Source: Burkholderia puraquae
GTDB taxonomy: Bacteria > Pseudomonadota > Gammaproteobacteria > Burkholderiales > Burkholderiaceae
Assembly (NCBI RefSeq): GCF_002099195.1
Contig: NZ_NBYX01000015.1
Location: 124,001 to 188,000, forward strand
Length of the DNA stretch: 64,000 nucleotides
Direction of reading: 5' to 3'
Part shown: positions 25,554 through 35,008 of the stretch, in pieces
Layout of the letters: the number at the start of each line of letters is the position of its first letter
How positions within the stretch are numbered: the stretch's first letter is position 1
Notes under the pieces: generated by a model
What the model saw: only the letters and a program-made list of their open reading frames with translations
Told to the model about the DNA's origin: nothing
Databases searched by the model: none
Made by a program: the position numbers and the translations under genes

Positions 25554-26345
25554 TCAGTCGCGATCGATCGGGCGGGCGCGCAGAATCGCGTCGGCGAATT
25601 CGACGAACCCGCTGCCGCCCGGGCCTTGCGTGATCCAGCGCGGCAAGGCAGGCAACTGCTGCAGATAGTCGACCACGGTGCTCATGCCCGCCGTGTGCGT
25701 GAAATAGCCGAACATCGGCGCGTCGTTGGTGGAATCGCCGGAATAGGCCACGCAATCGCGCGCCGCGCCGGCGTCGACGCCGAACGTATCGGACAGCACG
25801 CGCAGCGACATCGACAGCTTGTCGTACCCGCCGACCCAGCCGATGATCCACAGGTTGTTGATGGTCGCGTCCGCGCCGGCCGCGACCAGTGCGTCACGGA
25901 TCCGGTCGTCCTGGTCGCTGCCGGTACGGGCGTACGCGAGCGAGGCCAGCCTGAAGTCCTGGTCGTCCGCGCGGCGGGCGGCGGGTACGGCCGTCTCGAC
26001 GTGCCGCGCGATGCGCCAGCGTGCGGCGCGCGCGTCGGCACGCGCATCTTCCGCATGCCAATAACTGCGTTCGACGCCGTGCCCGTCCGGGCTGCGCCGG
26101 ATGAAGAGCCCGCCGTTTTCCGCAATCACGCCGTCGACCGGCCACATGCGCGCCATCTGGTCGCACCAGCCTGCCGGCGCGGCGGTCACCGGAATCACGC
26201 GGATGCCGTGCGCCTGCAGGCGTTCGAGCGCCGCATAGGTGCCGGCGGACAGGCGGCCCCGATGGGTCAGGGTCTCGTCCATGTCGGTCAGCAGGAAGCG
26301 GACGGACGAGAAGGTGTCGGCGGGGGCCAGGGAGAGCGGCTGCAT
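25554..26345 (-). CDS. HAD-superfamily (type IIB) phosphatase
   Basis: From ATG 26345 the protein has 263 residues. It begins with the HAD nucleophile motif TDMDETLT (Asp21 and Asp23), followed by a Ser/Thr motif in VIPVTAAP and, near the C-terminus, the acidic motif SGDSTNDAPMF. The cap sequence between is of type IIB (Cof-like sugar phosphatases). An open extension to 26429 adds an unlikely basic leader. Substrate not predictable; sugar phosphates are usual for the class. Confidence 0.85.
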   Translation of the reverse strand: MQPLSLAPADTFSSVRFLLTDMDETLTHRGRLSAGTYAALERLQAHGIRVIPVTAAPAGWCDQMARMWPVDGVIAENGGLFIRRSPDGHGVERSYWHAEDARADARAARWRIARHVETAVPAARRADDQDFRLASLAYARTGSDQDDRIRDALVAAGADATINNLWIIGWVGGYDKLSMSLRVLSDTFGVDAGAARDCVAYSGDSTNDAPMFGYFTHTAGMSTVVDYLQQLPALPRWITQGPGGSGFVEFADAILRARPIDRD

Positions 26346-26648
26346 TGTCTCGACCGGGGAATGACGGCCGTCGATTATGAAGAAGGGCGCGTGGCGGCGC
26401 CACGCCGCTTGCTGCTTAGCAATTCTCACCGGGGAATAAGCGCTTTACGGCACCGGCAGGCGAAGTTGTCTGGACAAGTGCGAACCGCTGCATGTCCGTT
26501 TCGATCATCTTTTCGGCCTCCCGGATCATTTTCAAAGTGCGCCGCGCGGGCGATAGTCGCCGGTCAGGCGATGGCCCGCGCTTCTCCGGCGTGCAGGCCG
26601 TCGTGCGAACGGCGCGCGGTCGGCGCGCCGTCCCCCGTGGAGTGAGAC
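26346..26648. other. Divergent promoter region
   Basis: This 303-bp stretch lies between the minus-strand HAD gene and the plus-strand acyl-CoA synthetase gene and should contain both promoters. No defined operator was recognised. Confidence 0.4.
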
Positions 26649-28283
26649 ATGACGAAGAGACACTGGACCGGGTCGTATGGCTCGATTCCCGCCGAGATCG
26701 ATCCCGATCGCCATCCTTCCGTAAGCGCGCTGCTGGGCGACGCGATGCGCCGCTTCGCCGATCGCCCGGCGTTCCACTCGTATGGCCGCACGCTTACCTA
26801 TGCCGACGTCGACCGCCTGTCGACGGCGCTGGCCGCTTATCTGCAGCAGGTCGTGGGCGTCCGCAAGGGCGATCGCGTGGCCGTGATGCTGCCCAACGTG
26901 CTCGCGTTTCCGGTCGCGTTCGTCGCCATCGCGAAGATCGGCGCGATCCAGGTCAACGTGAACCCGCTCTACACGGCGCGCGAGCTCGAGCATCAGCTCA
27001 ACGACGCGGGCGTCGAAGTCGCCTTGGTGTGCGGCGGATCGATGGGCACGTTCGCCGAGGTGGTCGGCGGCACGCGCGTGCGCACCGTGCTGAGCGTCGG
27101 GCGCGGCGATCTCGGCGTCGTCGATGCGCCGGCCGGTGCATGCGACGCGCTGCCGCCCGGTTCGATCCCGCTTGCGGATGCCATCGCCGCCGGGGAATCG
27201 CTCGCGTGCGAGCCGGTCGCGCTGGGCGGCGCGGACCTGCTGCTGCTGCAGTACACGGGCGGCACGACCGGCCTGTCGAAAGGTGCCGCGCTGTCGCACC
27301 GCAACCTCGTCGCGAACATCGAGCAGTTCGGGGCGATCGTGCCGGCCGCGCGCGAGCCGGGCGAGGAGGTCGTCGTCACGGCGATCCCGCTGTATCACAT
27401 CTTCGCGCTGACGGTGAACTTCCTGTCCTATTTCGCGATCGGCGCGCAGAACTGGCTGGTTGCGAACCCGCGCGACATGGACGGCTTCATCGACGTGCTG
27501 AAGGCCGCGCGGCCGACGGTGTTCGTCGGCGTGAATACGCTGTACGCGGGGCTCGCCGGCCATCCGCGCCTGACGGAAGTCGACTGGTCGCGCCTGAAGC
27601 TGTCGGCCGGCGGCGGCGCGGCCGTGATCGACGTGATCTCGTCGCGCTGGAAGGCAGTGACGGGCAATTTCATCCGCGAGGGCTACGGTCTGTCGGAAAC
27701 GTCGCCGGTCGTGTCGTTCAACCCGCAGTCGATCGACTCGTTCACGGGTACCACGGGCCTGCCGCTGCCGTCGACCGACGTGAAGCTGCTCGACGACCAG
27801 GACAACGAGGTGGCGATCGGCGGCGCGGGCGAGATCTGCGTGAAGGGGCCGCAGGTGATGGGCGGCTACTGGCAGAAACCGGAAGCGAATGCGGCCGCGT
27901 TCACGGCCGACGGCTATTTCCGCACCGGCGACGTCGGCATGTTCGACGAAGCGGGTTTCCTGCGGATCGTCGACCGCAAGAAGGACATGATCATCGTGTC
28001 GGGCTTCAACGTGTACCCGAACGAGGTGGAAGCCGTGGCCACTGCCGTGCCGGGCGTGGCCGAATGCGCGTGCATCGGCGTGCCGGACGCGCGAACGGGC
28101 GAGGCCGTCAAGCTGTTCGTGGTGCTGGCGGAGGATGCCTGCGTCACGGAGGAGCAGCTCGTCGCGCATTGCCGTGCGAGCCTCGCGGCCTACAAGGTGC
28201 CGAAGCTCATTCGCTTCGTCGACCGGCTGCCGAAGTCGACCGTCGGCAAGATCCTGCGCCGGGAACTCAGCCGCACCGACTGA
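26649..28283 (+). CDS. Long-chain acyl-CoA synthetase (AMP-forming)
   Basis: The 544-residue protein is an adenylate-forming ligase: P-loop YTGGTTGLSKGA, motif GYGLSETSPVV, hinge YFRTGDVG and the C-terminal lysine region PKSTVGKILRREL. It activates a carboxylic acid to acyl-AMP and then to the CoA thioester. Length and the phrase NPLYTARELEHQLNDAG are typical of FadD-type fatty-acid ligases. GTGGAG lies 6-10 nt upstream of the ATG. The AraC gene 101 bp downstream is likely to be functionally linked. Confidence 0.92.
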   Translation: MTKRHWTGSYGSIPAEIDPDRHPSVSALLGDAMRRFADRPAFHSYGRTLTYADVDRLSTALAAYLQQVVGVRKGDRVAVMLPNVLAFPVAFVAIAKIGAIQVNVNPLYTARELEHQLNDAGVEVALVCGGSMGTFAEVVGGTRVRTVLSVGRGDLGVVDAPAGACDALPPGSIPLADAIAAGESLACEPVALGGADLLLLQYTGGTTGLSKGAALSHRNLVANIEQFGAIVPAAREPGEEVVVTAIPLYHIFALTVNFLSYFAIGAQNWLVANPRDMDGFIDVLKAARPTVFVGVNTLYAGLAGHPRLTEVDWSRLKLSAGGGAAVIDVISSRWKAVTGNFIREGYGLSETSPVVSFNPQSIDSFTGTTGLPLPSTDVKLLDDQDNEVAIGGAGEICVKGPQVMGGYWQKPEANAAAFTADGYFRTGDVGMFDEAGFLRIVDRKKDMIIVSGFNVYPNEVEAVATAVPGVAECACIGVPDARTGEAVKLFVVLAEDACVTEEQLVAHCRASLAAYKVPKLIRFVDRLPKSTVGKILRRELSRTD

Positions 28284-28289
28284 TGGCGC

Positions 28290-28318
28290 CGGCGCGCCGC
28301 GCAGCGCGTGGCGCGCCG
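28290..28318. terminator. GC-rich hairpin after the acyl-CoA synthetase gene
   Basis: CGGCGCGCC and GGCGCGCCG form a perfect 9-bp stem with an 11-nt loop, 6 bp after the stop codon. No T-run follows, so attenuation or weak termination before the AraC gene is possible. Confidence 0.4.
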
Positions 28319-28384
28319 AAGGCCCGGAAGGCTCCGCGCGGGCCGCTCAAGTACAATGCGAGCGGTTCGATCGACGGGGACGCG

Positions 28385-29443
28385 ATGACCGGTTCAGATT
28401 CACTTTCCACCCAGCCCGGGCCAGCGTCCGGGCGCGCGCTGCCGTCGCCGAGCGCGACGGTGCCGATCTCGCTCGTCAACGGCTTCCTCGCGAGCGCGGG
28501 CGCGCAGCGCGACGTGGTCGAGCGCTACCTGCGCGGGGCCGGCATCCCGATCGAGCTGCTTGGCGAACCGCATGCGCGCGTGACGGAGGAGCAGTTCTCG
28601 ACGCTGTACCGTACGCTCGCGATCGACCTCGACGACGAGATGCCCGGCATCTTCTCGCGCCCGCTGCGCGGCGGCACGCTGAAGTACCTGTGCCTGAGCC
28701 TGCTCGACGCGCGCAACCTCGAAACGGCGCTGCATCGTTTCGGGCAATTCTTCCATATCCTGCTCGACGATTTCTTCGTCGAATCGAAGCGCGACGGTCT
28801 CGTCGCGCAGGTGCTGCTGCGCCCGAACGACGCCATCGGCCCGATCGGCGCGCTCGGCCAGGAGCTGATGCTCAAGCTCGTGCACGGCGTATGCTCCTGG
28901 CTGATCGGGCAGAAGATCCCGTTGCTGCAGATCGAGTTCGCATGCCCGCGGCCACGCCATGCGGTCGACCATCTGTACTTCTTCACCGGCGCCGTGCAGT
29001 TCGACTGCGAGCGCACGCTGATGCGTTTCAGCGCGGACTACCTCGACGCGCCGATCCGGCAGAGCAAACGCAACCTGCGCAAGTTCCTCGCGCGCGCACC
29101 CGGCGACTGGATCTTCGAATCGTTCAGCGAACAGCTCGTGTGCCATCGCGTGCGGCAGTACCTGTCGGAAGCGTTGCCCGACCTGCCGGTGATCGACCAG
29201 GCGGCCGAGCACCTGCATTGCTCGGTGCGCACGCTGAGCCGCCACCTGGCCGCCGAAGGGACGACGTTCCAGGTGCTCAAGGACGAACTGCGTCGCGACA
29301 TCGCGATCCAGCGGCTGACCGATACGCCCGACACGATCGCGGCGATCGGCGCCGACATCGGCTTCGACGATCCGAGCGCGTTCCATCGCGCGTTCCGGCA
29401 CTGGACGGGGAGCACGCCGGGCACTTACCGGCGGCGCGCGTAA
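28385..29443 (+). CDS. AraC-family transcriptional regulator
   Basis: From ATG 28385 the protein has 352 residues: an arabinose-binding-like N-terminal domain (SLVNGFLASAGAQRDVVERY onward) and a C-terminal AraC double HTH (about 250-350) with VIDQAAEHLHCSVRTLSRHL and IAAIGADIGFDDPSAFHRAF, ending RHWTGSTPGTYRR. The open frame extends back through the synthetase gene, but only this start gives the family architecture; GGGGA lies just upstream. It probably regulates the acyl-CoA synthetase gene in front of it. The effector is likely a fatty acid or aromatic acid, by analogy only. Confidence 0.88.
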   Translation: MTGSDSLSTQPGPASGRALPSPSATVPISLVNGFLASAGAQRDVVERYLRGAGIPIELLGEPHARVTEEQFSTLYRTLAIDLDDEMPGIFSRPLRGGTLKYLCLSLLDARNLETALHRFGQFFHILLDDFFVESKRDGLVAQVLLRPNDAIGPIGALGQELMLKLVHGVCSWLIGQKIPLLQIEFACPRPRHAVDHLYFFTGAVQFDCERTLMRFSADYLDAPIRQSKRNLRKFLARAPGDWIFESFSEQLVCHRVRQYLSEALPDLPVIDQAAEHLHCSVRTLSRHLAAEGTTFQVLKDELRRDIAIQRLTDTPDTIAAIGADIGFDDPSAFHRAFRHWTGSTPGTYRRRA

Positions 29444-29461
29444 CGGGGCGCATCGAGCTTC

Positions 29462-29492
29462 AAGGTAGCCGGTTCCCATAACCGGATACCTT
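29462..29492. terminator. Bidirectional terminator-like hairpin
   Basis: AAGGTAGCCGGTT and AACCGGATACCTT pair in a 13-bp stem with one mismatch and a 5-nt loop, between the convergent AraC gene (+) and the pqiC-like gene (-). The A/T ends on both sides suit bidirectional termination. Confidence 0.55.
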
Positions 29493-29530
29493 CGCGCGCT
29501 CCCATGGACGGCTCCCCCGGGCGGGACGGA

Positions 29531-30172
29531 TTACGAATCGGCGGGACAGGCAGGGCGCCCGGTGCCGAAGCTGCGCACCGTGCTCGCGATCCGCGCGGCG
29601 AACTGCCCGATCATGCGCTGTTGCACACGCACCATGTCCGCGTAGCCTCCGGGTGCCGCTTCGTCGAGCCGCGTGCTGCACGAAATGCGCGTGCCCGGCG
29701 TGTCCTGCTGCGTGCCGACGACCCAATCCGCCTCGAACTGGGCCATGCTCCCGGGCCACGCGTCGAAGCGGCGCACCTGCGTGCGGATGCTGATGACGGT
29801 CTGGTTCGACGGACGCGGAAGGCCGGTGACGTTGCGTGCGCCCAGTTGCTCGACGAGTGCCGACGAAAGCGCCGCGCGCAGCTCGTCGCCGAGCGGTGCG
29901 ACCCAGCGTTCGTTGTCGAGTATCAGCGCGGTGCCCGCCCCGCTGCGAACGACCATCTGCTGCTGATCGAGCTGGGCGGGGATGCCGACCGGCAACACGT
30001 TGATGGCCAGCGGCGCGGTGGCGCGCGCGGCCGTCGCCGTGGCCGTTGTCGTCGCGGACGTGGCCGGTGAGACGAGGGTGTAGTAATGCACCGGGTTCGA
30101 CGCGCAGGCGGTCAGCGCGATGACGGCGCCGGCGCCCAGGGCGATCGTCCTGGCGCGAATCGGAAAGCTCAT
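29531..30172 (-). CDS. pqiC: PqiC-like outer-membrane lipoprotein
   Basis: This 213-residue lipoprotein has the lipobox IALTAC (Cys23) and starts its mature part with SNPVHYYTL, which is characteristic of the ABC-type transport auxiliary lipoprotein family (PqiC/YmbA). PqiC docks at the outer-membrane end of the PqiB needle that carries lipids across the periplasm. Its start overlaps the pqiB stop by 4 bp (ATGA), so it is the last gene of the pqi operon. Confidence 0.9.
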   Translation of the reverse strand: MSFPIRARTIALGAGAVIALTACASNPVHYYTLVSPATSATTTATATAARATAPLAINVLPVGIPAQLDQQQMVVRSGAGTALILDNERWVAPLGDELRAALSSALVEQLGARNVTGLPRPSNQTVISIRTQVRRFDAWPGSMAQFEADWVVGTQQDTPGTRISCSTRLDEAAPGGYADMVRVQQRMIGQFAARIASTVRSFGTGRPACPADS

Positions 30173-31839
30173 GGTTGTCGTGGCTCCTGCTGGACAGGCG
30201 GGGTTGAAGTGTCGACAGGCGCGATCGGCGCGTGATCGGCCCCGGTTCCACGGAGCAGCGATTCGGGACGGCGGCCCAGCATGTCGGTGAGCGTGCGCAA
30301 CGATCGCGCGGTACGCCGGACTTCGGTCAGCGTATTCGCCAGGTTCTCCTGAAGCGGGCCGTCCTCGGCGATGCCCTGGCGCAACGCGCCGAACGTCTGG
30401 TTCGCCTGGTCGAGCGCGCGCGTCGTCGACGGCAGCAACTGGCCGTTGACCTGCCTGAGCGTCGCATCCAGGTTCGTCAGGCTCGAATCGACATGCTTGC
30501 CGATCGAATCCAGCGGCATCTTGTTGATCTTGTCGACGATGTCGGCGACTTGCTCCGGCAGCTTGTCGAACGTGCTCGCGACGGTGGGCAAGGTCAGCGG
30601 CGTGGCATTGGCATCGAACGGCACCTTCGGCGCGTTTTTCACGAAGTCGAACGAAATGTAGAGCTGCTCCGTCAGCAGGTTGCCGGTGCGCGCCTGCGCA
30701 CGGAGCCCGTGCTCGACCAGGCCCGCGAGAAACTGGGCCACGCGCGGATTACCGTTGCCTTCGGTCTTCTGCAGTTTGTCGATGACGGGGCCGAGCCGAT
30801 ACGGATAGACCTTCACCATGACGACGGACTGGAAGCGCCGGGTGGCTCGGTCGTAGTCGAGCTGGGTCGAGACGACCTTGCCCATGTCGATGCCGGAAAA
30901 CTCCACCGGCGCCCCGACCGCGAGCCCGCGCAACGGCCGCTCGAAACGGAGCCGGATGAGCTGGGACGGCCCGTCTGGCGCGGCCATCGCGGAAGCTTCG
31001 TTGTCGGCGAGCGTAAACAGGCGGCCGGCAGTGGCCGCCGCCGCATCGCTGTCTTCCGGTGTCGCGAACGCGATGCCGCCGCCCACGATCGTCGCGACCG
31101 ACTGGGTCTTCAGCTTCAGGCCGTTGGCGTCGAGCGAAAGATCCACGCCGCTTGCGTTCCAGAAGCGCGTATCGGTGGTTACCAGGCGATCGTACGGCGC
31201 ATCGATGAACACCTGCAGGTTCATGTCGCGGCGCTGCATGTCGAGCTTGTACGACGCAACGTGGCCCACCATCAGATGGCGGTAATAGACCGGCGAGCCG
31301 ATATCGAGCGAGCCGAGATCGGCGGCGCGCAACGCGAAGCTCGTCCCCGGCGTGCCGTTGATGACGGTCGGCGGCGTCTCGAGCCCGGTGTAGGCTTTCC
31401 GCGTTTGGTCCGAGCGGCCCGTGTCCATGCCGATATACGCGCCGGAGAACAGCGTATCGATGCCCGATACGCCGCTCATGCCGACGCGGGGGCGCACGAC
31501 CCAGAAGCGCGTGTCGTCGCGAATGAGGTTGCGTGCGTTCTTCACGAACGACACCGTCGCGACCACGTGCGAACTGTCGTCGCTCAGCGAAATGGCGGTC
31601 ACGGTGCCGATCACGACGTCCTTGTACTTGACGGGCGTCTTGCCGGCTTCGAGGCCTTGCGCGGTGTTGAACGTGATCGTGATTTCCGGTCCGACGGACA
31701 ACCACGCGTGGATCACCATCGACAGGCCGATCAACGCCGCGACGAGCGGCACGAGCCAGACGAGCGAAAGCCGCAGGCGGTTGCGCGTCGCGGGCGGGTC
31801 GTGGGGTTCGAGGCCTTGCGGGCCGGATGGAGGATTCAT
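30169..31839 (-). CDS. pqiB: PqiB-like MCE-domain lipid transport protein
   Basis: The protein (556 residues from ATG 31839) has one N-terminal TM helix (LVWLVPLVAALIGLSMVI) and three MCE domains, recognisable by GLEAGKTPVKYKDVVIGTV, GSPVYYRHLMVGHVASYKL and GLAVGAPVEFSGIDMGKV. The C-terminal part is helical (about 400-520), forming the needle of the complex. It should span the periplasm between PqiA and PqiC and transport phospholipids. ATG 31839 overlaps the stop of the preceding pqiA gene; a start at 31857 is possible but lies inside that gene. Confidence 0.92.
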   Translation of the reverse strand: MNPPSGPQGLEPHDPPATRNRLRLSLVWLVPLVAALIGLSMVIHAWLSVGPEITITFNTAQGLEAGKTPVKYKDVVIGTVTAISLSDDSSHVVATVSFVKNARNLIRDDTRFWVVRPRVGMSGVSGIDTLFSGAYIGMDTGRSDQTRKAYTGLETPPTVINGTPGTSFALRAADLGSLDIGSPVYYRHLMVGHVASYKLDMQRRDMNLQVFIDAPYDRLVTTDTRFWNASGVDLSLDANGLKLKTQSVATIVGGGIAFATPEDSDAAAATAGRLFTLADNEASAMAAPDGPSQLIRLRFERPLRGLAVGAPVEFSGIDMGKVVSTQLDYDRATRRFQSVVMVKVYPYRLGPVIDKLQKTEGNGNPRVAQFLAGLVEHGLRAQARTGNLLTEQLYISFDFVKNAPKVPFDANATPLTLPTVASTFDKLPEQVADIVDKINKMPLDSIGKHVDSSLTNLDATLRQVNGQLLPSTTRALDQANQTFGALRQGIAEDGPLQENLANTLTEVRRTARSLRTLTDMLGRRPESLLRGTGADHAPIAPVDTSTPPVQQEPRQP

Positions 31840-32483
31840 GCTTCTTCGGCGTCCCAAATGAGGCGTGGGTCAAAACTCATCGCAGACAGCATCGTGAGAA
31901 TGACGACCATGCCGAAAAACAAAATGCCGGCACGTGGCTCGATCTCGGACAGCGGACCGAACCTCACCAGCGCACAGATGACCGCGACGACCAGCACGTC
32001 GAGCATCGACCAGTAGCCGACCAGCTCGACCGCGCGATACAGCACGGCCCGCTCGCGCATGGCCGACACGCTGCGCCGGCCCGTCGTGACGAGCAACGTG
32101 CCGAGCGCGAGAAACTTCGTGCACGGCACGACGACGCTCGCGATGAAGATGACCGACGCAATGCCGTACGAGCCGGCTTTCCAGAACACCACGACGCCGC
32201 TGAGGATCGTCGCTTCGCTGTGGCTGCCAAGCAGCGTGGTGTGCATCACCGGCAACAGGTTGGCCGGGATGTAGAGGATCAGGCTGGCGATCAGGAGCGC
32301 CCACGCGCGCGCGAGGCTGTCCGAACGACGCGCGTGCAGCGCGGACCCGCACCGCGGGCAACGTTCCACCGCGGCGGCATGCGCGTGCGCATCCGGCGCG
32401 GCGCTCGCGTGCGTGCGGCAGACGAGGCCGCACGCATGGCACCCGATCATGCCCAGCTGGCCGGCGCGCACGGGCAGGCTCAC
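31836..32483 (-). CDS. pqiA: PqiA-like membrane protein, second half
   Basis: From GTG 32483 the protein has 215 residues: a zinc-ribbon pair of CxxC motifs (CHACG and CPRCG) followed by four TM helices with the PqiA signature ILYIPANLLPVMHTTLLG. GGAGG lies upstream, and the GTG overlaps the TGA of the preceding gene, so translation is coupled. E. coli PqiA contains two such units in one chain; here they are two genes. The frame is open further upstream, but that part is a shadow of the first gene. Confidence 0.88.
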   Translation of the reverse strand: MSLPVRAGQLGMIGCHACGLVCRTHASAAPDAHAHAAAVERCPRCGSALHARRSDSLARAWALLIASLILYIPANLLPVMHTTLLGSHSEATILSGVVVFWKAGSYGIASVIFIASVVVPCTKFLALGTLLVTTGRRSVSAMRERAVLYRAVELVGYWSMLDVLVVAVICALVRFGPLSEIEPRAGILFFGMVVILTMLSAMSFDPRLIWDAEEA

Positions 32484-33106
32484 GGGCGGCCTCCGGCGGG
32501 TTCCACCGGCACGACCCAGTCCCACAGCTGGCGCGTGTCGTGGCCCGCGATCAGCGGGATCAGCACCATCAGCACGGCCGTGGCCCACAAGCCGGCGCCG
32601 GGAATGATCTGCATGATGCTCGACAGCTTGATGATGGCGATGAGGATGCCGAGCAATCCGACCTCGATCATGCTCCATGGCCGCAACGCGACGAGCAGCC
32701 GCATCAGCGGGCCGAACGCGGGCGCGCGATGGCCCGCACGGGCAAAGGCGAGCAACCAGATCAGCGTGGCGATCTGCAGGAACGGCACCACCACGATGGC
32801 GAGCGCCGTCGGAATCGCGATCGGCGCGGCGAAGCCCTGGGCCAGCGCGAGCGCGGATTGCCACAGCGTGGCCTCGCTATGCAGCCCCTGCACGCTGATC
32901 CGCATGATCGGGCAGAGGTTGGCGATGGCAAATACCACGCCTGCGGCAACCGCGAGCGCGAGCCACCGGTCGATATCGAGCCAGCTCGATCGATACAACA
33001 CGGCGGCGCATCGTTCGCAACGCGCGACCTCGTGCGGCGCCAGCGCGCGGCGTCGGTAGACGCTGTCGCAATGCTCGCAGGTGATCAGGGTCGGAAACGT
33101 GTCCAT
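32480..33106 (-). CDS. pqiA: PqiA-like membrane protein, first half
   Basis: The protein (208 residues from ATG 33106) begins with two CxxC motifs (CEHCDSVY and CERCAAVLY), followed by four TM helices and the PqiA signature IANLCPIMRISVQGLHSEAT. It is the first gene of the pqi operon (pqiA1-pqiA2-pqiB-pqiC); all four junctions overlap or touch. A start at 33127 would add seven residues; neither has a strong ribosome-binding site. In E. coli the operon is induced by paraquat through SoxS; no SoxS-type site was identified here. Confidence 0.86.
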   Translation of the reverse strand: MDTFPTLITCEHCDSVYRRRALAPHEVARCERCAAVLYRSSWLDIDRWLALAVAAGVVFAIANLCPIMRISVQGLHSEATLWQSALALAQGFAAPIAIPTALAIVVVPFLQIATLIWLLAFARAGHRAPAFGPLMRLLVALRPWSMIEVGLLGILIAIIKLSSIMQIIPGAGLWATAVLMVLIPLIAGHDTRQLWDWVVPVEPAGGRP

Positions 33107-33295
33107 GGATTCGTGTTGCTCGCGCATGCGTACTCGATGATTTGCTTCGCAGTGTGCTTGGCGTCGATGGACGCTTTTGTGCGGTTTGATGGAGAAATGA
33201 TGGAGCCGGGCTTGCAGACCGCGGACCTTCTTCGCCAGCATTCTGATTGCGACGCCGTGCTTGAATGCGTTGCGTCCCCATCGATAGCCATCCCC

Positions 33296-34870
33296 TCACG
33301 CCTTGGCGGAAATCGCGCTGAGCTCCTCGAGATCGAGGTCGCGTGTCAGTTCGTGCAGCGTGTGCTCGTCGATGTCGCCGGCGCGGTAGAGGCGCATGAG
33401 CTCGGCCCGTCCGGCCGCGATCAATTTCAGCACGGTATCCGAGCGTGCATCGAGGTGGGGCTTGTATTCGTCAGCGTGCCGCGCATAGCGGGCCATGTCC
33501 TCGGCCTTGTGCTTGTGAATGTCCAGGAGCATGGGGTGAACGAGTTCGCCTGCCTCGTTGTATGCCAGTTTTGCCATCAATTCATGGCGCACCTTGGCAA
33601 TCACGGCCTCCGCCTCGCTCATGCTTAGGCGAGGCTTGTCGCTTTCCGGCGCCACGAGCCCCGTCCAGCGGATCACGGCGCCGAGCGTCTGTCCCTGCAC
33701 CAGCACGGTGGCGAGGATGACGGCAATGGCCGTGACAAGGATGAAATCGCGCCCCGGAAAACTGTCCGGCAGGCTGGCGGCGAGCGCCAGGGTGATCACC
33801 CCTCGCATGCCGGCCCAGCTCAATACCGTGGCATCGGCCAGCCCGAGCGGCTGGAAGCGGGTCACGCGAAACTTTCGCAGCAGGATGAGCGCGCCGTCCG
33901 AGGCATACACCCAGACAAACCGCGCGAGGATGACGGAAAGAACGACGATCAGCACCGGTACGCCCATCTCCGCGAGCATCGTGTCGAGCCCGTCGCCCCG
34001 CTGGATCACCTCATGCAGCGAGGATCCGATGATCAGGAAGACGAACGCTTCGAGCAGGAAGATCGTGACAGTCCAGAAGCCCGTGCCGTACAGGCGCGCC
34101 GACGCGTTGAGCACGCGATGCTGGAACCAGGCACAGATGAGGCCCGTCGTCACGGTGGCGATCACCCCCGAGACGTGGAAGCGTTCGGCCAGAAGATAGG
34201 AGCCCCACGCACATAGCGGGCCGGCGGCGATGACCAGGCTATCTTCGTCGAGATGGCGCGTCAGGATCACCCAGGCGCCACCCACGAAGGCGCCGACCAG
34301 TGCGCCACCCAGCGCCAGCAGTGCGAAGCTGCCAAGGGCTTCGGCCGGACTGAACAGGCCCGTCACGCCCGCTGCCACCGCAAAGCGGAACAGCACGAGG
34401 CCCGTCGCGTCGTTGAACAGGCTCTCGCCCTCCAGGAGGATCAGGAGGCGGCGCGGCAGTTTGACTTGCTGCAGCGCGGCGCGGGCCGACACCGCATCCG
34501 GCGGCGCGACCAGTGCGCCCAAGGCCGCGCAAGCCGCCCAGGGCAGGGAGGGCACGAGCCAGTGGGTGACGAGGGCCACCACGACCGTGGTGAAGAGCAC
34601 CGCACCGATCGCCAGTGCCCCGACGCCCAGCATGTGCCGGCGCAGGTGGTCGAGTGAAATGCCCAGGGCGCTGTCCATCAGCAACGGGGGCAGGAAAATC
34701 ACCAGCACCAGTTCCGGATCGATATGCACCTCGGGCAGGCCGGGCAGAAAGGCGATGAAACCGCCACCGATGATCAGTGCGACGGCAGGGGGGAGCCCGA
34801 GCTTATGCCCGACATAGTGCAAGACAAGGATCGCCAGTAGCAGCGCGATCATCAATTCGAAAATAGCCAT
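33296..34870 (-). CDS. CPA1-family cation/proton antiporter
   Basis: A 524-residue membrane protein with about 12 TM helices over residues 1-410 and a hydrophilic helical tail. Signature segments are FLPPLLMDSALGI, the motif LLEGESLFNDATGLVLF (family Asp in helix 5-6) and SWAGMRGVITLALA. These place it in the Na+(K+)/H+ exchanger family CPA1, with a role in pH and sodium homeostasis. It is monocistronic: 189 bp separate it from the pqi operon and 138 bp from the DUF3331 gene. Confidence 0.92.
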   Translation of the reverse strand: MAIFELMIALLLAILVLHYVGHKLGLPPAVALIIGGGFIAFLPGLPEVHIDPELVLVIFLPPLLMDSALGISLDHLRRHMLGVGALAIGAVLFTTVVVALVTHWLVPSLPWAACAALGALVAPPDAVSARAALQQVKLPRRLLILLEGESLFNDATGLVLFRFAVAAGVTGLFSPAEALGSFALLALGGALVGAFVGGAWVILTRHLDEDSLVIAAGPLCAWGSYLLAERFHVSGVIATVTTGLICAWFQHRVLNASARLYGTGFWTVTIFLLEAFVFLIIGSSLHEVIQRGDGLDTMLAEMGVPVLIVVLSVILARFVWVYASDGALILLRKFRVTRFQPLGLADATVLSWAGMRGVITLALAASLPDSFPGRDFILVTAIAVILATVLVQGQTLGAVIRWTGLVAPESDKPRLSMSEAEAVIAKVRHELMAKLAYNEAGELVHPMLLDIHKHKAEDMARYARHADEYKPHLDARSDTVLKLIAAGRAELMRLYRAGDIDEHTLHELTRDLDLEELSAISAKA

Positions 34871-35008
34871 GGTGATGGTTCTGTTGCCAGCGCTTCGGTG
34901 ATGAGCTGCCCATCAGCGCTTCAGTCGGACGGAAGGCGCAATGAGAGGCCCGGTTTCCAGGAGCCGGACAGCGTTAGCGCCCGGCTGGGAGTGTGAAGGG
35001 AGCCGCTT

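Noticed and set aside
26492..28384. Extension of the AraC frame through the acyl-CoA synthetase gene, giving 983 codons
   Set aside because: It is the shadow frame of the synthetase, Arg-rich and without a domain; the AraC protein is complete from ATG 28385.
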